DNA from: Myxococcales bacterium | GTDB lineage: Bacteria > Myxococcota_A > Polyangia > Palsa-1104 > JAEUJZ01 | Assembly: GCA_016794505.1 (NCBI GenBank) | Contig: JAEUJZ010000102.1 | Coordinates: forward strand, 38,168-102,167 | Reading direction: 5' to 3' | DNA length: 64,000 bases | Shown here: positions 1 through 10,062 of the stretch, in pieces | Position numbering within the stretch: the stretch's first letter is position 1 | Layout of the letters: each line of letters starts with the position of its first letter | Position numbers and translations under genes: made by a program | Notes under the pieces: generated by a model | Seen by the model: only the letters and a program-made list of their open reading frames with translations | Told to the model about the DNA's origin: nothing | Database searches by the model: none

Positions 1-233
1 GACGCATGATGACCGACGCATCGGACACGAGCTCGTTGCCGAGCTTCAAACGACGTCCCAGCCACGCGACGATCCGTCGAGCTAGCACCCTGTAGAACGT
101 CCTTGGCCGCAACACACGATGGGATGCAAAGCCTGCGTACTGCGTGGCCTTTGGATCGTCGTTTGTGTTGGGCGCGCAGGCGCCGATGCCAGCGCGGCTA
201 CGGACGGAGAATCCGGCACATGACTGCGTCGCG
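1..233. other. Window-edge stretch without an assigned gene
   Basis: This stretch lies downstream of the stop of the HAD phosphatase. Two readings remain open at the edge. On the plus strand a frame from base 2 ends at a TAG at 83-85, giving a 27-residue tail ending DDPSS. On the minus strand a frame is open from about 239 to base 1 and could start at the GTG at 113-115, ending with KLGNELVSDASVIMR at the edge. Both have G/C-rich third positions and neither carries a recognisable motif, so I cannot say which, if either, is real. Confidence 0.2.
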
Positions 234-1541
<1,308 letters not shown>

Positions 1542-1689
1542 GGGACACCTCGAAGGGGTTGAGATCGGAAGTGGCGCTATTCAAGCGCGGACCGCGTCGC
1601 GAATCCATGCCTTTCCCCTTGCCACGACCGCATTGCAGCGACGTACGCAAGCCTGTTGCCGGGCCCGTGGCGGCTGTGTACCGTGGGCT

Positions 1690-3279
1690 ATGCTTCGACG
1701 CGTTCAAACGTGGTTTCCGTGGCGTAATTCCCCCCTGGGTGCAGGCCCGCGGCGCGTGGCTGCCGTGGTCTCGGCCGGCCTGCTCGGCGCGCTGCTGTCG
1801 ACGGTGGGGTCGGCCTGGGCAGCACCGCCGCTCGCCCCTGGCCCCGCCCAAGCAGTGCCGGGCCCGCGCAGCGTGCTGCCGTTTATCGAAGACGACTTTC
1901 CACAGGCACAGAAGCGGGCCCGCGACAGTGGGCGATTGCTGTTCGTCGATGCCTGGGCGCCGTGGTGTCACACCTGCTTGTCGATGCGCAATGTCGTCTT
2001 CCCCGACCCGCAGCTTGCGCCCATGGCCGAGCGCTTCGTCTTTCTCTCCGTCGATACCGAGCTGCCGCAGAACGCTGCCTTTGTCGAGCGCTATCCCGTT
2101 CGCAGCCTGCCGACGATCTTGGTGCTCGACGAACGCGAGCAGGTCGTGGCCCGCTTTACCGGCGCCATGACCGCGCCCGAGCTGCTGTTCCGCCTGCAGG
2201 ATCTTTTGCATCGACAGCCAGCCGCGACGCGTGTCACCGCCGCCGCCCTGCTGCAGCAAGCCGACGCGAAAGCCCTGGCCGCGGATCCGACAGCGGCCGC
2301 TGTGCTGTATGACCAAGCGGCTCGCGCGGCGCAGACCGAAAAGGGCCCGCGCTCGACGGTGCAGCGAGCCCTGGCACGCCTGGGGCAGATCCAAGCTCTG
2401 CGCGAAGCCGGGCAGTATCGCGCCTGTGCCGAGCTGGCTGATCTGTCGCATCACGAAGTCGGCCGCGACGCCACCGCCACGGACTTTTTCTCGTATGGCG
2501 CGGACTGCGCCGGGCGACTTGGCGAAGTCGACGTGCAGCAGCGCTTGCGCCGTCAGCTGCGCGGCCACTTGGAAGCCCTGGTTCGCGATCCGCAGGCGCC
2601 GCTTCTGCCCGACGATCGCAGCGATGGCTATGGCACCTTGACCGAGCTGGCCGAAGCGCTGACCGATGCCCCTGCCGTCGAGCGCTATACCGTCGAGCGC
2701 TTGGCCGTGCTTGAGACGGCCGCGGCCCTGGCCAAGGATCCCGTCGCCGCCGCCACGTACGACGCGCACCGCTTGGACTGTTACCGCCGCTTGAAGCGCT
2801 ATGCCCCGGCGGAAGCCATGCTGCTTGCCTCGCAGCGGGCCATGCCCAAGGACTACAACCCGCCGGCTCGCTTGGCTCGCCTGTACCTCGACATGGGGCG
2901 CCTCGACGAGGGACGCGCCGCCATCGAGCGCGCACTGTCGCTGGCGCAGGGGCCCCGTCGCGTGTCGATGTATGAGCTGCGCGCCAACCTGCTGCACGCG
3001 CTCGGCCGCACGCAAGAAGCCGTCGACTCGCTGGAGTCGGCGATTCGTCTGGTCACGCCCAAACCCCATGCCCCGGCGACGCTGGTCCGCGCGGCGCAGA
3101 GCCGCATCGCGCAGCTTAGAAAGAACCAGGACGCGCTGCGAACCGCCCTGATCCCACAGAATGCCCCGCCGAGCGCAGCGCCCAGCCCAGCCCAGGGCCG
3201 TGCCGAGACCGACGGGACCGCCGCGACGAAAAAGAGCCCCAAGGCCGCGCGCCTGGTCAAGCGAGGCACTCCCAAGTGA
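1690..3279 (+). CDS. Exported thioredoxin-domain protein with TPR tail
   Basis: A 529-residue protein with an N-terminal signal (hydrophobic core about 23-45, ending SAWA) followed by a thioredoxin-like domain. The active site is WAPWCHTC (Cys93, Cys96), and a cis-Pro loop SLPTILVLD follows, as in the thioredoxin_7/DsbD-C group. From about 190 the protein is helical and TPR-like up to a basic Ala/Pro-rich tail. It probably handles disulfides or cytochrome maturation in the periplasm with the TPRs binding a partner. The frame is open upstream to 1387, but that part is antisense to the HAD gene and lacks a signal, so I chose the ATG at 1690. Its stop overlaps the start of the nitrilase gene by four bases. 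Confidence 0.8.
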   Translation: MLRRVQTWFPWRNSPLGAGPRRVAAVVSAGLLGALLSTVGSAWAAPPLAPGPAQAVPGPRSVLPFIEDDFPQAQKRARDSGRLLFVDAWAPWCHTCLSMRNVVFPDPQLAPMAERFVFLSVDTELPQNAAFVERYPVRSLPTILVLDEREQVVARFTGAMTAPELLFRLQDLLHRQPAATRVTAAALLQQADAKALAADPTAAAVLYDQAARAAQTEKGPRSTVQRALARLGQIQALREAGQYRACAELADLSHHEVGRDATATDFFSYGADCAGRLGEVDVQQRLRRQLRGHLEALVRDPQAPLLPDDRSDGYGTLTELAEALTDAPAVERYTVERLAVLETAAALAKDPVAAATYDAHRLDCYRRLKRYAPAEAMLLASQRAMPKDYNPPARLARLYLDMGRLDEGRAAIERALSLAQGPRRVSMYELRANLLHALGRTQEAVDSLESAIRLVTPKPHAPATLVRAAQSRIAQLRKNQDALRTALIPQNAPPSAAPSPAQGRAETDGTAATKKSPKAARLVKRGTPK

Positions 3280-4109
3280 CGCGGGTCGCTGCGCTGCAGT
3301 TCAAAGCGCAGAAGGCCCAGCCTGAGCAGTCGCTGGCGGCCCTGTGCGCACTGATCGAGCAGGCCGCGCAGGCCGGAGCCGACCTTGTGGTTTGTCCTGA
3401 AATGGCGACCAGCGGGTACTTATTTGCCGACGCGGCGACGATTGCCCCGCGCTGCGAGCCGGCCACCGCTGGCAGCTTCCCGACGCTGTCGGCGCTGGCC
3501 CGTCGCCATGGCCTGTACCTAGTCTGCGGCTATCCCGAGCACGCACCGACACAGTCGCCAAGCGCAGCCGCGCAGCCGCCGCGGCTTTATAACTCGGCTC
3601 GCGTCATCGGTCCCGATGGCTCGCTGGTTTACAACTATCGCAAGCGCCTGCTGTTCAGCGCCGACACAACCTGGGCCACCGACGGAGACACGCCGTACCC
3701 GATCGTCGATACGCCTTTGGGGCGGCTCTGCGTTGGCATCTGCATGGATCTCAACGACGATCGCTTCGTCGATTTTCTGCGCGAGCACAGCGCGACGCAG
3801 CCGCTGATCGTCGCCTTTTGCACCAACTGGCTCGATCAAGGCAGCGATGTCCTGCCGTATTGGTGCTATCGCCTGCGCGGCTTTCGCGGAGTCTTCATCG
3901 CCGCCAACACCTTCGGCGACGAGTCTGAACCCAACCACGCACCGACGCGCTTCTGCGGTCGCTCGACCATCCTGTCCATGGATCAAGATGCCAGCGCAGT
4001 GCGCGACGACGATGCCGTTGATCCCGAGGACTTCACCTTGGGCCTGCGCATCACGCTGCACGCCCGCGCCAAAAAAAGCGGCCCCGCCATCCTGCTTGCC
4101 GACGTCTAG
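3276..4109 (+). CDS. Carbon-nitrogen hydrolase (nitrilase superfamily)
   Basis: A 277-residue cytoplasmic amidase/nitrilase-fold enzyme that hydrolyses a C-N bond of an unidentified substrate. The catalytic Glu-Lys-Cys triad is visible: Glu42 in CPEMATSGY, Lys123 in YNYRKRLLF and Cys156 in VGICMDLND. Length is normal for the family. The start is GTG inside the GTGA overlap with the thioredoxin-TPR gene, so the two are probably translationally coupled. The stop codon is embedded in the first unit of an 11-bp tandem repeat. The active-site sequences do not separate omega-amidase, carbamoylputrescine amidase and other branches. Confidence 0.85.
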   Translation: MTRVAALQFKAQKAQPEQSLAALCALIEQAAQAGADLVVCPEMATSGYLFADAATIAPRCEPATAGSFPTLSALARRHGLYLVCGYPEHAPTQSPSAAAQPPRLYNSARVIGPDGSLVYNYRKRLLFSADTTWATDGDTPYPIVDTPLGRLCVGICMDLNDDRFVDFLREHSATQPLIVAFCTNWLDQGSDVLPYWCYRLRGFRGVFIAANTFGDESEPNHAPTRFCGRSTILSMDQDASAVRDDDAVDPEDFTLGLRITLHARAKKSGPAILLADV

Positions 4110-4173
4110 CAGCGACGAAGCAGCGACGAAGCAGCGACGAAGCAGCGACGAAGCAGCGACGAGGCAGCGACGA
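4108..4173 (+). repeat. 11-bp tandem repeat, six units
   Basis: Five exact head-to-tail copies of AGCAGCGACGA (4108-4162) and a sixth with one change (GGCAGCGACGA, 4163-4173). The first copy begins inside the TAG stop of the nitrilase gene. The unit length is not a multiple of three and no gene reads through it. It fills most of the gap between two convergent genes and is probably a replication-slippage array. Confidence 0.95.
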
Positions 4174-4202
4174 GGCTGCACACCTGCCGTCGAGCGCAGC
4201 GC

Positions 4203-5336
4203 CTACTCGATGGGCACCGACCAGATGAACGCCAAGGCCGAAGCCAGGGTGAAGGCCTGTTGGGTGCTGGCCAAGACGGCCAAGCTGGCTGGGTGCTGGC
4301 TGGCGCCGTACGCGATGCCTCCGCCGGCTAGCGCACCGACCGGCAGCAAAAGGGACATGAGGACCACCGTTGGCAGGTCGGTCCGGCGTCGCAGAACAAA
4401 GGCGTCAAGGACGGTGAAGACCCCGGAATGGATGCCCGAAAGCGTGGTCAGCGCTTGCCGCGTGGGCAGATCGTCTGAGCCAAAGGTATAGCCGAGCTTG
4501 ACGCTGGTCACGCCGACCGAGGCCACGGTCAAGAACACCTGCAGGCCACGCAAGATGGGTCGTGCGGTGCGTAGCTCGTCTTGCCGGTCTCTTCGTCGCG
4601 CGGCAGCTTGCCGCTCTTGCTCGGCTTCTTCGCGCTGGCGCTGTTCGGCTGCCCGCGCAGTGGATGCGTCGCAGGCCGCCGCTACACCCGGTGGCCGATG
4701 CTCTTCCTTGGGATCGCACAAGAGCGAATGCAGCCATGAGCGCAGACTCAGGCCACGGGAAATGGCCTCTTCAAAGCGGGGCAGCAGGCGCAGCATCACG
4801 ACCTCGCGATCAAGCTGCATCAGCGTCCGCAGCACCTGGATGTGCATGACCCCCTGCTGTGCTTGGGCCGCATAAAAATCCACAGCATCAAGCAGCGCGC
4901 CGGCATCGCCGTCTTGTTGCAGCGCCGAAAGGCATGTGGTGAGCAAGCGATCAGGTACATCGTACTTACCGACACCGTCGGTGACACCCCAGCGCAGCCA
5001 GTCGCGATGGCCGGCTGGACGCAGTCGACACAGCGCATACTTGGCCCACTGCCGCTCTTGCAGGGCGCATGGCTCGACGCGGACGCGTTCCTGCGCGATG
5101 GCGACCAGCCTCGCCAGCGTCTCGGTGGCTGTGCCCGCTCGGGCGGCATCGCGACAGCGCGGTGTAATGCGGGCGTCGAGGTCCGCCATGGCGTGCTCTA
5201 CCCATACAACACACGGGTTCTCGATCCGCTGCGCAGCGGGCCGCTCGACGAGATCGCTGCATGCATCCGCCGCCGCCGCCTTTCCCGCGGTGACGAGGAT
5301 CATGCTCAGCCCGAACAGCCCAGCCCATGCCCGCAT
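4203..5336 (-). CDS. Exported protein of unknown function with C-terminal membrane segments
   Basis: A 377-residue protein I do not recognise. Residues 1-23 form a signal peptide ending in AAA-ADA. The central part is helical and has scattered Cys (for example SLLCDPKE and AAACDAS). A strongly charged Glu/Arg/Gln-rich stretch, probably a coiled coil, lies around 228-250. The last 115 residues hold three hydrophobic segments (QVFLTVASVGVTSV; VVLMSLLLPVGALAGG; FTLASALAFIWSV), so it probably sits in the inner membrane with its body in the periplasm. The ATG has an AGGAG ten bases upstream. The gene stands alone, convergent with the nitrilase gene. Confidence 0.7.
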   Translation of the reverse strand: MRAWAGLFGLSMILVTAGKAAAADACSDLVERPAAQRIENPCVVWVEHAMADLDARITPRCRDAARAGTATETLARLVAIAQERVRVEPCALQERQWAKYALCRLRPAGHRDWLRWGVTDGVGKYDVPDRLLTTCLSALQQDGDAGALLDAVDFYAAQAQQGVMHIQVLRTLMQLDREVVMLRLLPRFEEAISRGLSLRSWLHSLLCDPKEEHRPPGVAAACDASTARAAEQRQREEAEQERQAAARRRDRQDELRTARPILRGLQVFLTVASVGVTSVKLGYTFGSDDLPTRQALTTLSGIHSGVFTVLDAFVLRRRTDLPTVVLMSLLLPVGALAGGGIAYGASQHPASLAVLASTQQAFTLASALAFIWSVPIE

Positions 5337-5420
5337 CCGTGCCCGACTCCTAACGATCGGCGAGGCTGATCATATCGAAGTCCATCCCCCTGTTGCGGTC
5401 CGTCGGGGACGAGGCACCAG

Positions 5421-6914
5421 CTAGGCGTCTTCGGCGTCGCCGGGTCTCTCGGATGTGCCGGTCGATGTCCCAGATGCCCCGCTTCCGGCATGGCCGCTGG
5501 TCGGCAGGGGACTCGTTCGCTCGGGGGGGCGAGTGCCGCGTTCGTGGCTGCGATCGAGCGTGCGATACAGCGTGCGCCGATCGATGCCCAGGATCTCGGC
5601 TGCGCGCTTCTTGTTGCCGCCTTCCTGCTGCAGGATCAGCGAGACATAGCGCTGCTCTAGCTCGGCCAGCGTCGGTCGGTCTTCGATCAGGGCCATGCCG
5701 CTGCTGCTCGACTGGGCTGGACTGGCTGATTTTTCCGACTCGCCACGCAGCTCGCGCGGCAGATCCGACGGCAGGATGATGCCGCCCTTGGACAACGCGA
5801 GGGCACGCTCGATGACGTTTTCCAGCTCGCGCACGTTGCCGGGCCAGCTGTACTGCGCAAGCAGATGCATCGCATCGTCCGAGATGCCAGCCTCGCTGCG
5901 ACCCTCGCGCTGGGCGTACTTGTTCAAGAAGTGATCGACCAAAAGCGGGATGTCTTCGCGGCGCTCGCGCAGCGGCGGCAAGTGGATGGTGACGACGTTG
6001 ATGCGGAAGTACAGGTCCTCGCGAAAGCGACCGCTGCGAACTTCTTCTTCCAGATCGCGATTGGTGGCCGCAACCACGCGCACGTCGACGCGGATCGGCT
6101 CGCTGCCACCAACACGGCGGATCTCGCCCTCTTGCAGCACGCGCAGAAGCTGTGCCTGCATCTTGGGGTTGATGTCGCCGATCTCGTCGAGAAACAGCGT
6201 GCCGCCTTGCGCCTCTTCAAACAGGCCGCGCTTGCTTTGGATGGCACCGGTAAACGCGCCCTTGGCATGGCCAAACAGCTCGGACTCAAGAAGTGTCTCG
6301 GTGAGCGCGGTGCAGTTCACAGCGACGAACGGCCCAGCCGCACGCGGTGAGTGATTGTGGATGGCGCGGGCCACCAGCTCTTTGCCGCTGCCGGACTCGC
6401 CGACCACCAGCACCGTCGACATCGACACCGCGACGCGGGCCACCAGCTTGTACACGTCCAGCATGGCGGGCGAGCGGCCGACGATCTCGCGCAGGCGGCT
6501 CTTGACCTCGCGGCGCTGGCCTCGACTTTCGGCCAGCAGGCGCCGCCGTTCCAACGCGCGCTCGACGGTCTGGATCAGCTCGCGGGGCTGAAACGGAAAC
6601 TTCGAGATGTAGTCATAGGCCCCCTGCTGGATGGCTTTCATGACGTTTTCGACGTCGCCAAACGCCGTCATCAAGATCACGGGCGTCCGCGGCTGCAAGC
6701 GCTGCAGCGCCGAGAGCACATCCATGCCATCGGCACCGTCGCCCAGTCGCACATCGCTGATCACGACATCGAAGGCGCGCTTTTCGGCCAGGGCGATGGC
6801 CTCTTCACCGCTTGCGCAAAGGACCGGCAGGTATCCCGCCGTCTGCAGGATTTCACCGACGACGGCACGGAATGGTTCTTCGTCTTCGACGACGAGGGCG
6901 CAGGCTGGGTTCAT
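5421..6914 (-). CDS. Sigma54-dependent response regulator, NtrC family
   Basis: A 497-residue bacterial enhancer-binding protein. The receiver (about 5-120) has acidic DE at 11-12, phospho-acceptor Asp54 and Lys105. The AAA+ domain (about 145-385) has Walker A GESGSGKE at 172-179, the sigma54-contacting loop GAFTGA at 219-224 and Walker B GGTLFLDEIGD. A Fis-type helix-turn-helix (KKRAAEILGIDRRTLYRTL) is followed by a Ser/Thr/Pro/Gly-rich tail of about 45 residues not usual for the family. It should activate sigma54 promoters when phosphorylated. No histidine kinase is adjacent, so it is an orphan here, as is common in Myxococcota. Next to the receiver Lys the usual KPF reads KFPF. Confidence 0.95.
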   Translation of the reverse strand: MNPACALVVEDEEPFRAVVGEILQTAGYLPVLCASGEEAIALAEKRAFDVVISDVRLGDGADGMDVLSALQRLQPRTPVILMTAFGDVENVMKAIQQGAYDYISKFPFQPRELIQTVERALERRRLLAESRGQRREVKSRLREIVGRSPAMLDVYKLVARVAVSMSTVLVVGESGSGKELVARAIHNHSPRAAGPFVAVNCTALTETLLESELFGHAKGAFTGAIQSKRGLFEEAQGGTLFLDEIGDINPKMQAQLLRVLQEGEIRRVGGSEPIRVDVRVVAATNRDLEEEVRSGRFREDLYFRINVVTIHLPPLRERREDIPLLVDHFLNKYAQREGRSEAGISDDAMHLLAQYSWPGNVRELENVIERALALSKGGIILPSDLPRELRGESEKSASPAQSSSSGMALIEDRPTLAELEQRYVSLILQQEGGNKKRAAEILGIDRRTLYRTLDRSHERGTRPPERTSPLPTSGHAGSGASGTSTGTSERPGDAEDA

Positions 6915-6958
6915 AGACGACCACGGAGCGTGGGGTTCTGTTATCCCGCAGCCGAGCC

Positions 6959-8599
6959 TCAGTCGTCCAGCCGGAAGCGAAACTGCGTCGCTTGGCCCAG
7001 GCGCAGGATGTCGCCATCCGCAAGGCGAGTGGGCGCGGTCACGCGGCGATCGTTGATGAACGAACCACTGGCCGCCCCGCCGTCGAACAGGGCAAAGCCC
7101 GCGCCGTCACGACGCAGCTCACAGTGGCGCTCGCCCAGGCTGGGATCGTCGGGCACGAACAGCACGCCGGGTGCCGATGGATACTGCCCCTTGCAGATCA
7201 TCAGGCTGGCTTCGACCTTGATGCGCTGGCCACCCAAGGGGCCGGCCCCAATGCCGATCAGCGTCGCGGTGTACAGGCGTCCGCCGGGCTGGATCGGCAC
7301 CGGCTGATACGCCGCAGCAGGAGCCGCCACCGCAGGTCCCGCCGGCCGTCCAGGCCCGGCAGGTGTTCCGGGCGCTGCGACAGAGATCCCCAGCTTGGCA
7401 GCGCGACGCTTCAGCAGGAAGGCCGCCAGCATGGCCAGGCCCCACAGCGCGACCAAGCCCAGCGGCATGCCGATCAGCCACAGCCACCAGCGACTCGGCT
7501 TCTTGGGCGGCACGCCAGTAAACGAAAACGGCGGCGACTTGAGCTCTGCACACTGCAGACCAAACGTCGCGATGCGCAGGTCGTCGATATCGAGCTTTTT
7601 GTTGGTGAACGTGAAGACCGGCGTCTGACGCAGCTCTTCCGACAGGCTCTGAAACTGCTCTTTGAGGTTCTCGTCCTTTTGCGCCCAGCGAAACGTGCCG
7701 GTGCTGCGCTTGGCGAGCTCGCCCAGGTTCAAAAGCGGTCCGCGGTCGTCGCGCGGCGAAAACGCGATGGGGAATAGCGACACATTGCTCTGTCGCAACA
7801 GATCGCCTGTGCGACGGAAGCTCTTGCGATCCATCAGTTCATTTAATCCATCCGACAGCACAACCATCACTTTTCGTGGGGTAGGTAGCGCCTTGCCGTC
7901 TTTGTCGTGACCCGGCTGGACCTTGTTGAGTGCCGACAGCCCCGCGCTGATGGCCCGCAAGAGCTGCACGTCGCCCTGATCATCGGGGTTGATGTCGTCG
8001 ATCAGCGACGTGACGGCTGGTGCCGGCATGAAGTTCGGCTGCGGTTCAATCTCATAGCCGTACAAAAAGAGCCGCACCTTGACCCGAGGCGGCAGCGACT
8101 CCAGAAACTCTTTGACCGCCTCTTTGATCTTTTCGATCGACGGGGCATACAGCGCCGAGTTCTCGATCAGAAGCGCGATGTATAGGTCGCGTCCGCTGCG
8201 CTCAAAGGGCTCGACCTTTTCCGCCTTGGCAACGGTCTTCCCGCCGACGAGCAGGCGGTGTACCGGCGGGGGCTGATCCGGGGTCAGCGTTCCTTCCAGC
8301 TCGACGCGGCCGCCGATGACCTTGATCTGGCTGTGTTTTTCAAAGGTGCCCAGGTCGACCTGTTCCAAGCGACAGCGCGGCTTGCCGGCCCAGGTGGCAT
8401 CAGAACGTCCGACGAGCAAAAGGCAAGCGATCAGCCACAAGATGGCCCAGCGTCCGCTGACCGCTCGACGCTGCAGACACGGCCGGTGTGCTGCCCGACT
8501 TCGGGGCAGCCGGCAACCGGCTCGAAACCAGACGGCGCGACCCAAACAGACAGGCAGCCCAACATCCAGGGGCGCGGCCAGCGTGCAGGAACGAGGCAT
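6959..8599 (-). CDS. Membrane protein with vWA-like and FHA domains
   Basis: A 546-residue protein. A hydrophobic export/anchor segment lies at 51-64, a von Willebrand A-like domain at about 137-325, a transmembrane helix at 371-396, a Pro/Ala linker, then a C-terminal FHA domain (about 450-545) with GERHCELRR and the GSFINDR loop. FHA domains bind phosphothreonine, so the tail probably reads a Ser/Thr kinase signal in the cytoplasm while the vWA part faces the periplasm. The first MIDAS motif is degenerate (IENSAL in place of DxSxS), whereas the later Asp in VVLSDG is kept. The start is uncertain: the ATG at 8599 abuts an AAGAGG with no spacing, and 50 residues precede the hydrophobic segment. 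Confidence 0.75.
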   Translation of the reverse strand: MPRSCTLAAPLDVGLPVCLGRAVWFRAGCRLPRSRAAHRPCLQRRAVSGRWAILWLIACLLLVGRSDATWAGKPRCRLEQVDLGTFEKHSQIKVIGGRVELEGTLTPDQPPPVHRLLVGGKTVAKAEKVEPFERSGRDLYIALLIENSALYAPSIEKIKEAVKEFLESLPPRVKVRLFLYGYEIEPQPNFMPAPAVTSLIDDINPDDQGDVQLLRAISAGLSALNKVQPGHDKDGKALPTPRKVMVVLSDGLNELMDRKSFRRTGDLLRQSNVSLFPIAFSPRDDRGPLLNLGELAKRSTGTFRWAQKDENLKEQFQSLSEELRQTPVFTFTNKKLDIDDLRIATFGLQCAELKSPPFSFTGVPPKKPSRWWLWLIGMPLGLVALWGLAMLAAFLLKRRAAKLGISVAAPGTPAGPGRPAGPAVAAPAAAYQPVPIQPGGRLYTATLIGIGAGPLGGQRIKVEASLMICKGQYPSAPGVLFVPDDPSLGERHCELRRDGAGFALFDGGAASGSFINDRRVTAPTRLADGDILRLGQATQFRFRLDD

Positions 8600-8670
8600 C
8601 CTCTTGCATCGTATCCGATTTTTGCTCGCGTTTCGCAGAGCGCATAGGCTGGCTGCAGTATCGTGTTTTC

Positions 8671-9975
8671 ATGCGCTGGGAATGCCATGAGTGCGGCGAG
8701 GTTCACCAAGAGCTACCCGAGCAGTGCCGAAGCTGTGGCACCAAGCCCGAGATCGTCGAAAACGTGTGGCGGTGCTCTCGCTGCGGCGAGCAGGGAATCG
8801 CCGGGACCCGCACAAGCTGCCCGACCTGCGGCGCCGAAAAAGACCAAAGCGCGCAGCTCGCCGTCGCGACGGGGCGGCGCATCGCGGGCGAGCAAGGCCG
8901 CGCTCTTGCCGTGGGACCGTGGCTGTACTGCGCGTTCTGCAAGACGCAGGTGCCGCCGGTCTACACCAGCGGGCCCAAGCACGGGCAGCCGACCGAGCGC
9001 TGTCCCACCTGCGACGGGCCTTTAGCGGAATCGACGCACGAAGCCAAAAGCGAAGTGATCCGCGAAAGCGAGGCCGCGACGTATCGCCCGCAGGCCGTGC
9101 AGCGCCGCGGCGGTGGTGATGCCGAGCCGCCGTCGATGCAGCCACCGACGCAGCCGGCTGGGGCAGGGGGCGGTCCCTCGTCGCGCCGAGTCTGGCCGTG
9201 GCTGCTCGTGCTGCTGCTCGTCGGCGGGCTGTGGCTGCTGTTTGGCCCCGGCAAAAAGGTTGGCTACACCGTCGTCGGGCGAAGCTGGGAACGCAGCATC
9301 GAGATCGAGACCCTGCAAAAAAAAGCCAGCCGCGACTGGCAGTCGGATCTGCCGTCGGGCGCGTACAACACCGCCTGTCAGCGCACGTTTCGCAAGAACA
9401 TCGACGTGCCGATCGGCAGCGAGACGTACTTTGAAGACGAAGAAGATCGCAGCCGCTGCGAAGACTGGGAGACTCGCACCATCGAGGACGAGGTCGACGA
9501 CGGCAAGCGCTGCACCGAGCACGGCTATAAGACGCAGGGCGGCGTGTCGGTCAAGACCTGCCTGAGCTGGGAAAAGAAGACCAAGACCGTCAGAAAGACC
9601 CAGCGCGAGTGCGCCAGATACCGCATGCGCCACGTGAAAAAGACCCGCACCAAGTACAAGCAAGAGCCAGTCTATGAGCCGTTCTGCTCGTACGAAGTCG
9701 ATACGACCTGGCGCACGACGAGGACCTTGCGAGCGGGCGGCAGCGACGACAGCTCGCAGCCGACGTGGCCGACTGTCGAGGGCCTGTCGCGGCGCGAGCG
9801 AGCCGGCAAGCGGCAAGAGAGCTATCGCCTGCGCCTGCAGCTTGACAAGGGCAAGCGCGAAGAGGTCTTTACGGCGCGCGACGAGGCCGAGTGGCAGCGA
9901 CATCGCGTCGGCAGCCGCGGCCGCGCCCAGGTCAAGCTGGGGTCTGTCGTCGGGCTCGTCGACGAAGCGCCTTAA
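8671..9975 (+). CDS. Triple zinc-ribbon membrane protein of unknown function
   Basis: A 434-residue protein with three consecutive zinc ribbons: CxxC pairs at C5/C8 with C19/C22, C35/C38 with C50/C53, and C87/C90 with C111/C114. A Gln/Pro/Gly linker leads to one transmembrane helix at 174-191. The C-terminal 240 residues are unusually charged, hold six or more spaced Cys, and are rich in Lys-Thr and Arg-Glu runs (for example KKTKTVRKTQRECARYRM). By topology the ribbons would be cytoplasmic and the charged Cys domain periplasmic. No enzyme motif is visible. The ATG at 8671 begins directly with the first ribbon; the frame is open further upstream but overlaps the divergent vWA-FHA gene. Confidence 0.75.
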   Translation: MRWECHECGEVHQELPEQCRSCGTKPEIVENVWRCSRCGEQGIAGTRTSCPTCGAEKDQSAQLAVATGRRIAGEQGRALAVGPWLYCAFCKTQVPPVYTSGPKHGQPTERCPTCDGPLAESTHEAKSEVIRESEAATYRPQAVQRRGGGDAEPPSMQPPTQPAGAGGGPSSRRVWPWLLVLLLVGGLWLLFGPGKKVGYTVVGRSWERSIEIETLQKKASRDWQSDLPSGAYNTACQRTFRKNIDVPIGSETYFEDEEDRSRCEDWETRTIEDEVDDGKRCTEHGYKTQGGVSVKTCLSWEKKTKTVRKTQRECARYRMRHVKKTRTKYKQEPVYEPFCSYEVDTTWRTTRTLRAGGSDDSSQPTWPTVEGLSRRERAGKRQESYRLRLQLDKGKREEVFTARDEAEWQRHRVGSRGRAQVKLGSVVGLVDEAP

Positions 9976-10062
9976 GCGATGGAATGAAGCCGCCCCAAGG
10001 ACGCACGGCTCTCGGTTTGCGCGACCCAGCGCAGAGCGTCGTCGGCGACGGTCGACGGTGGC

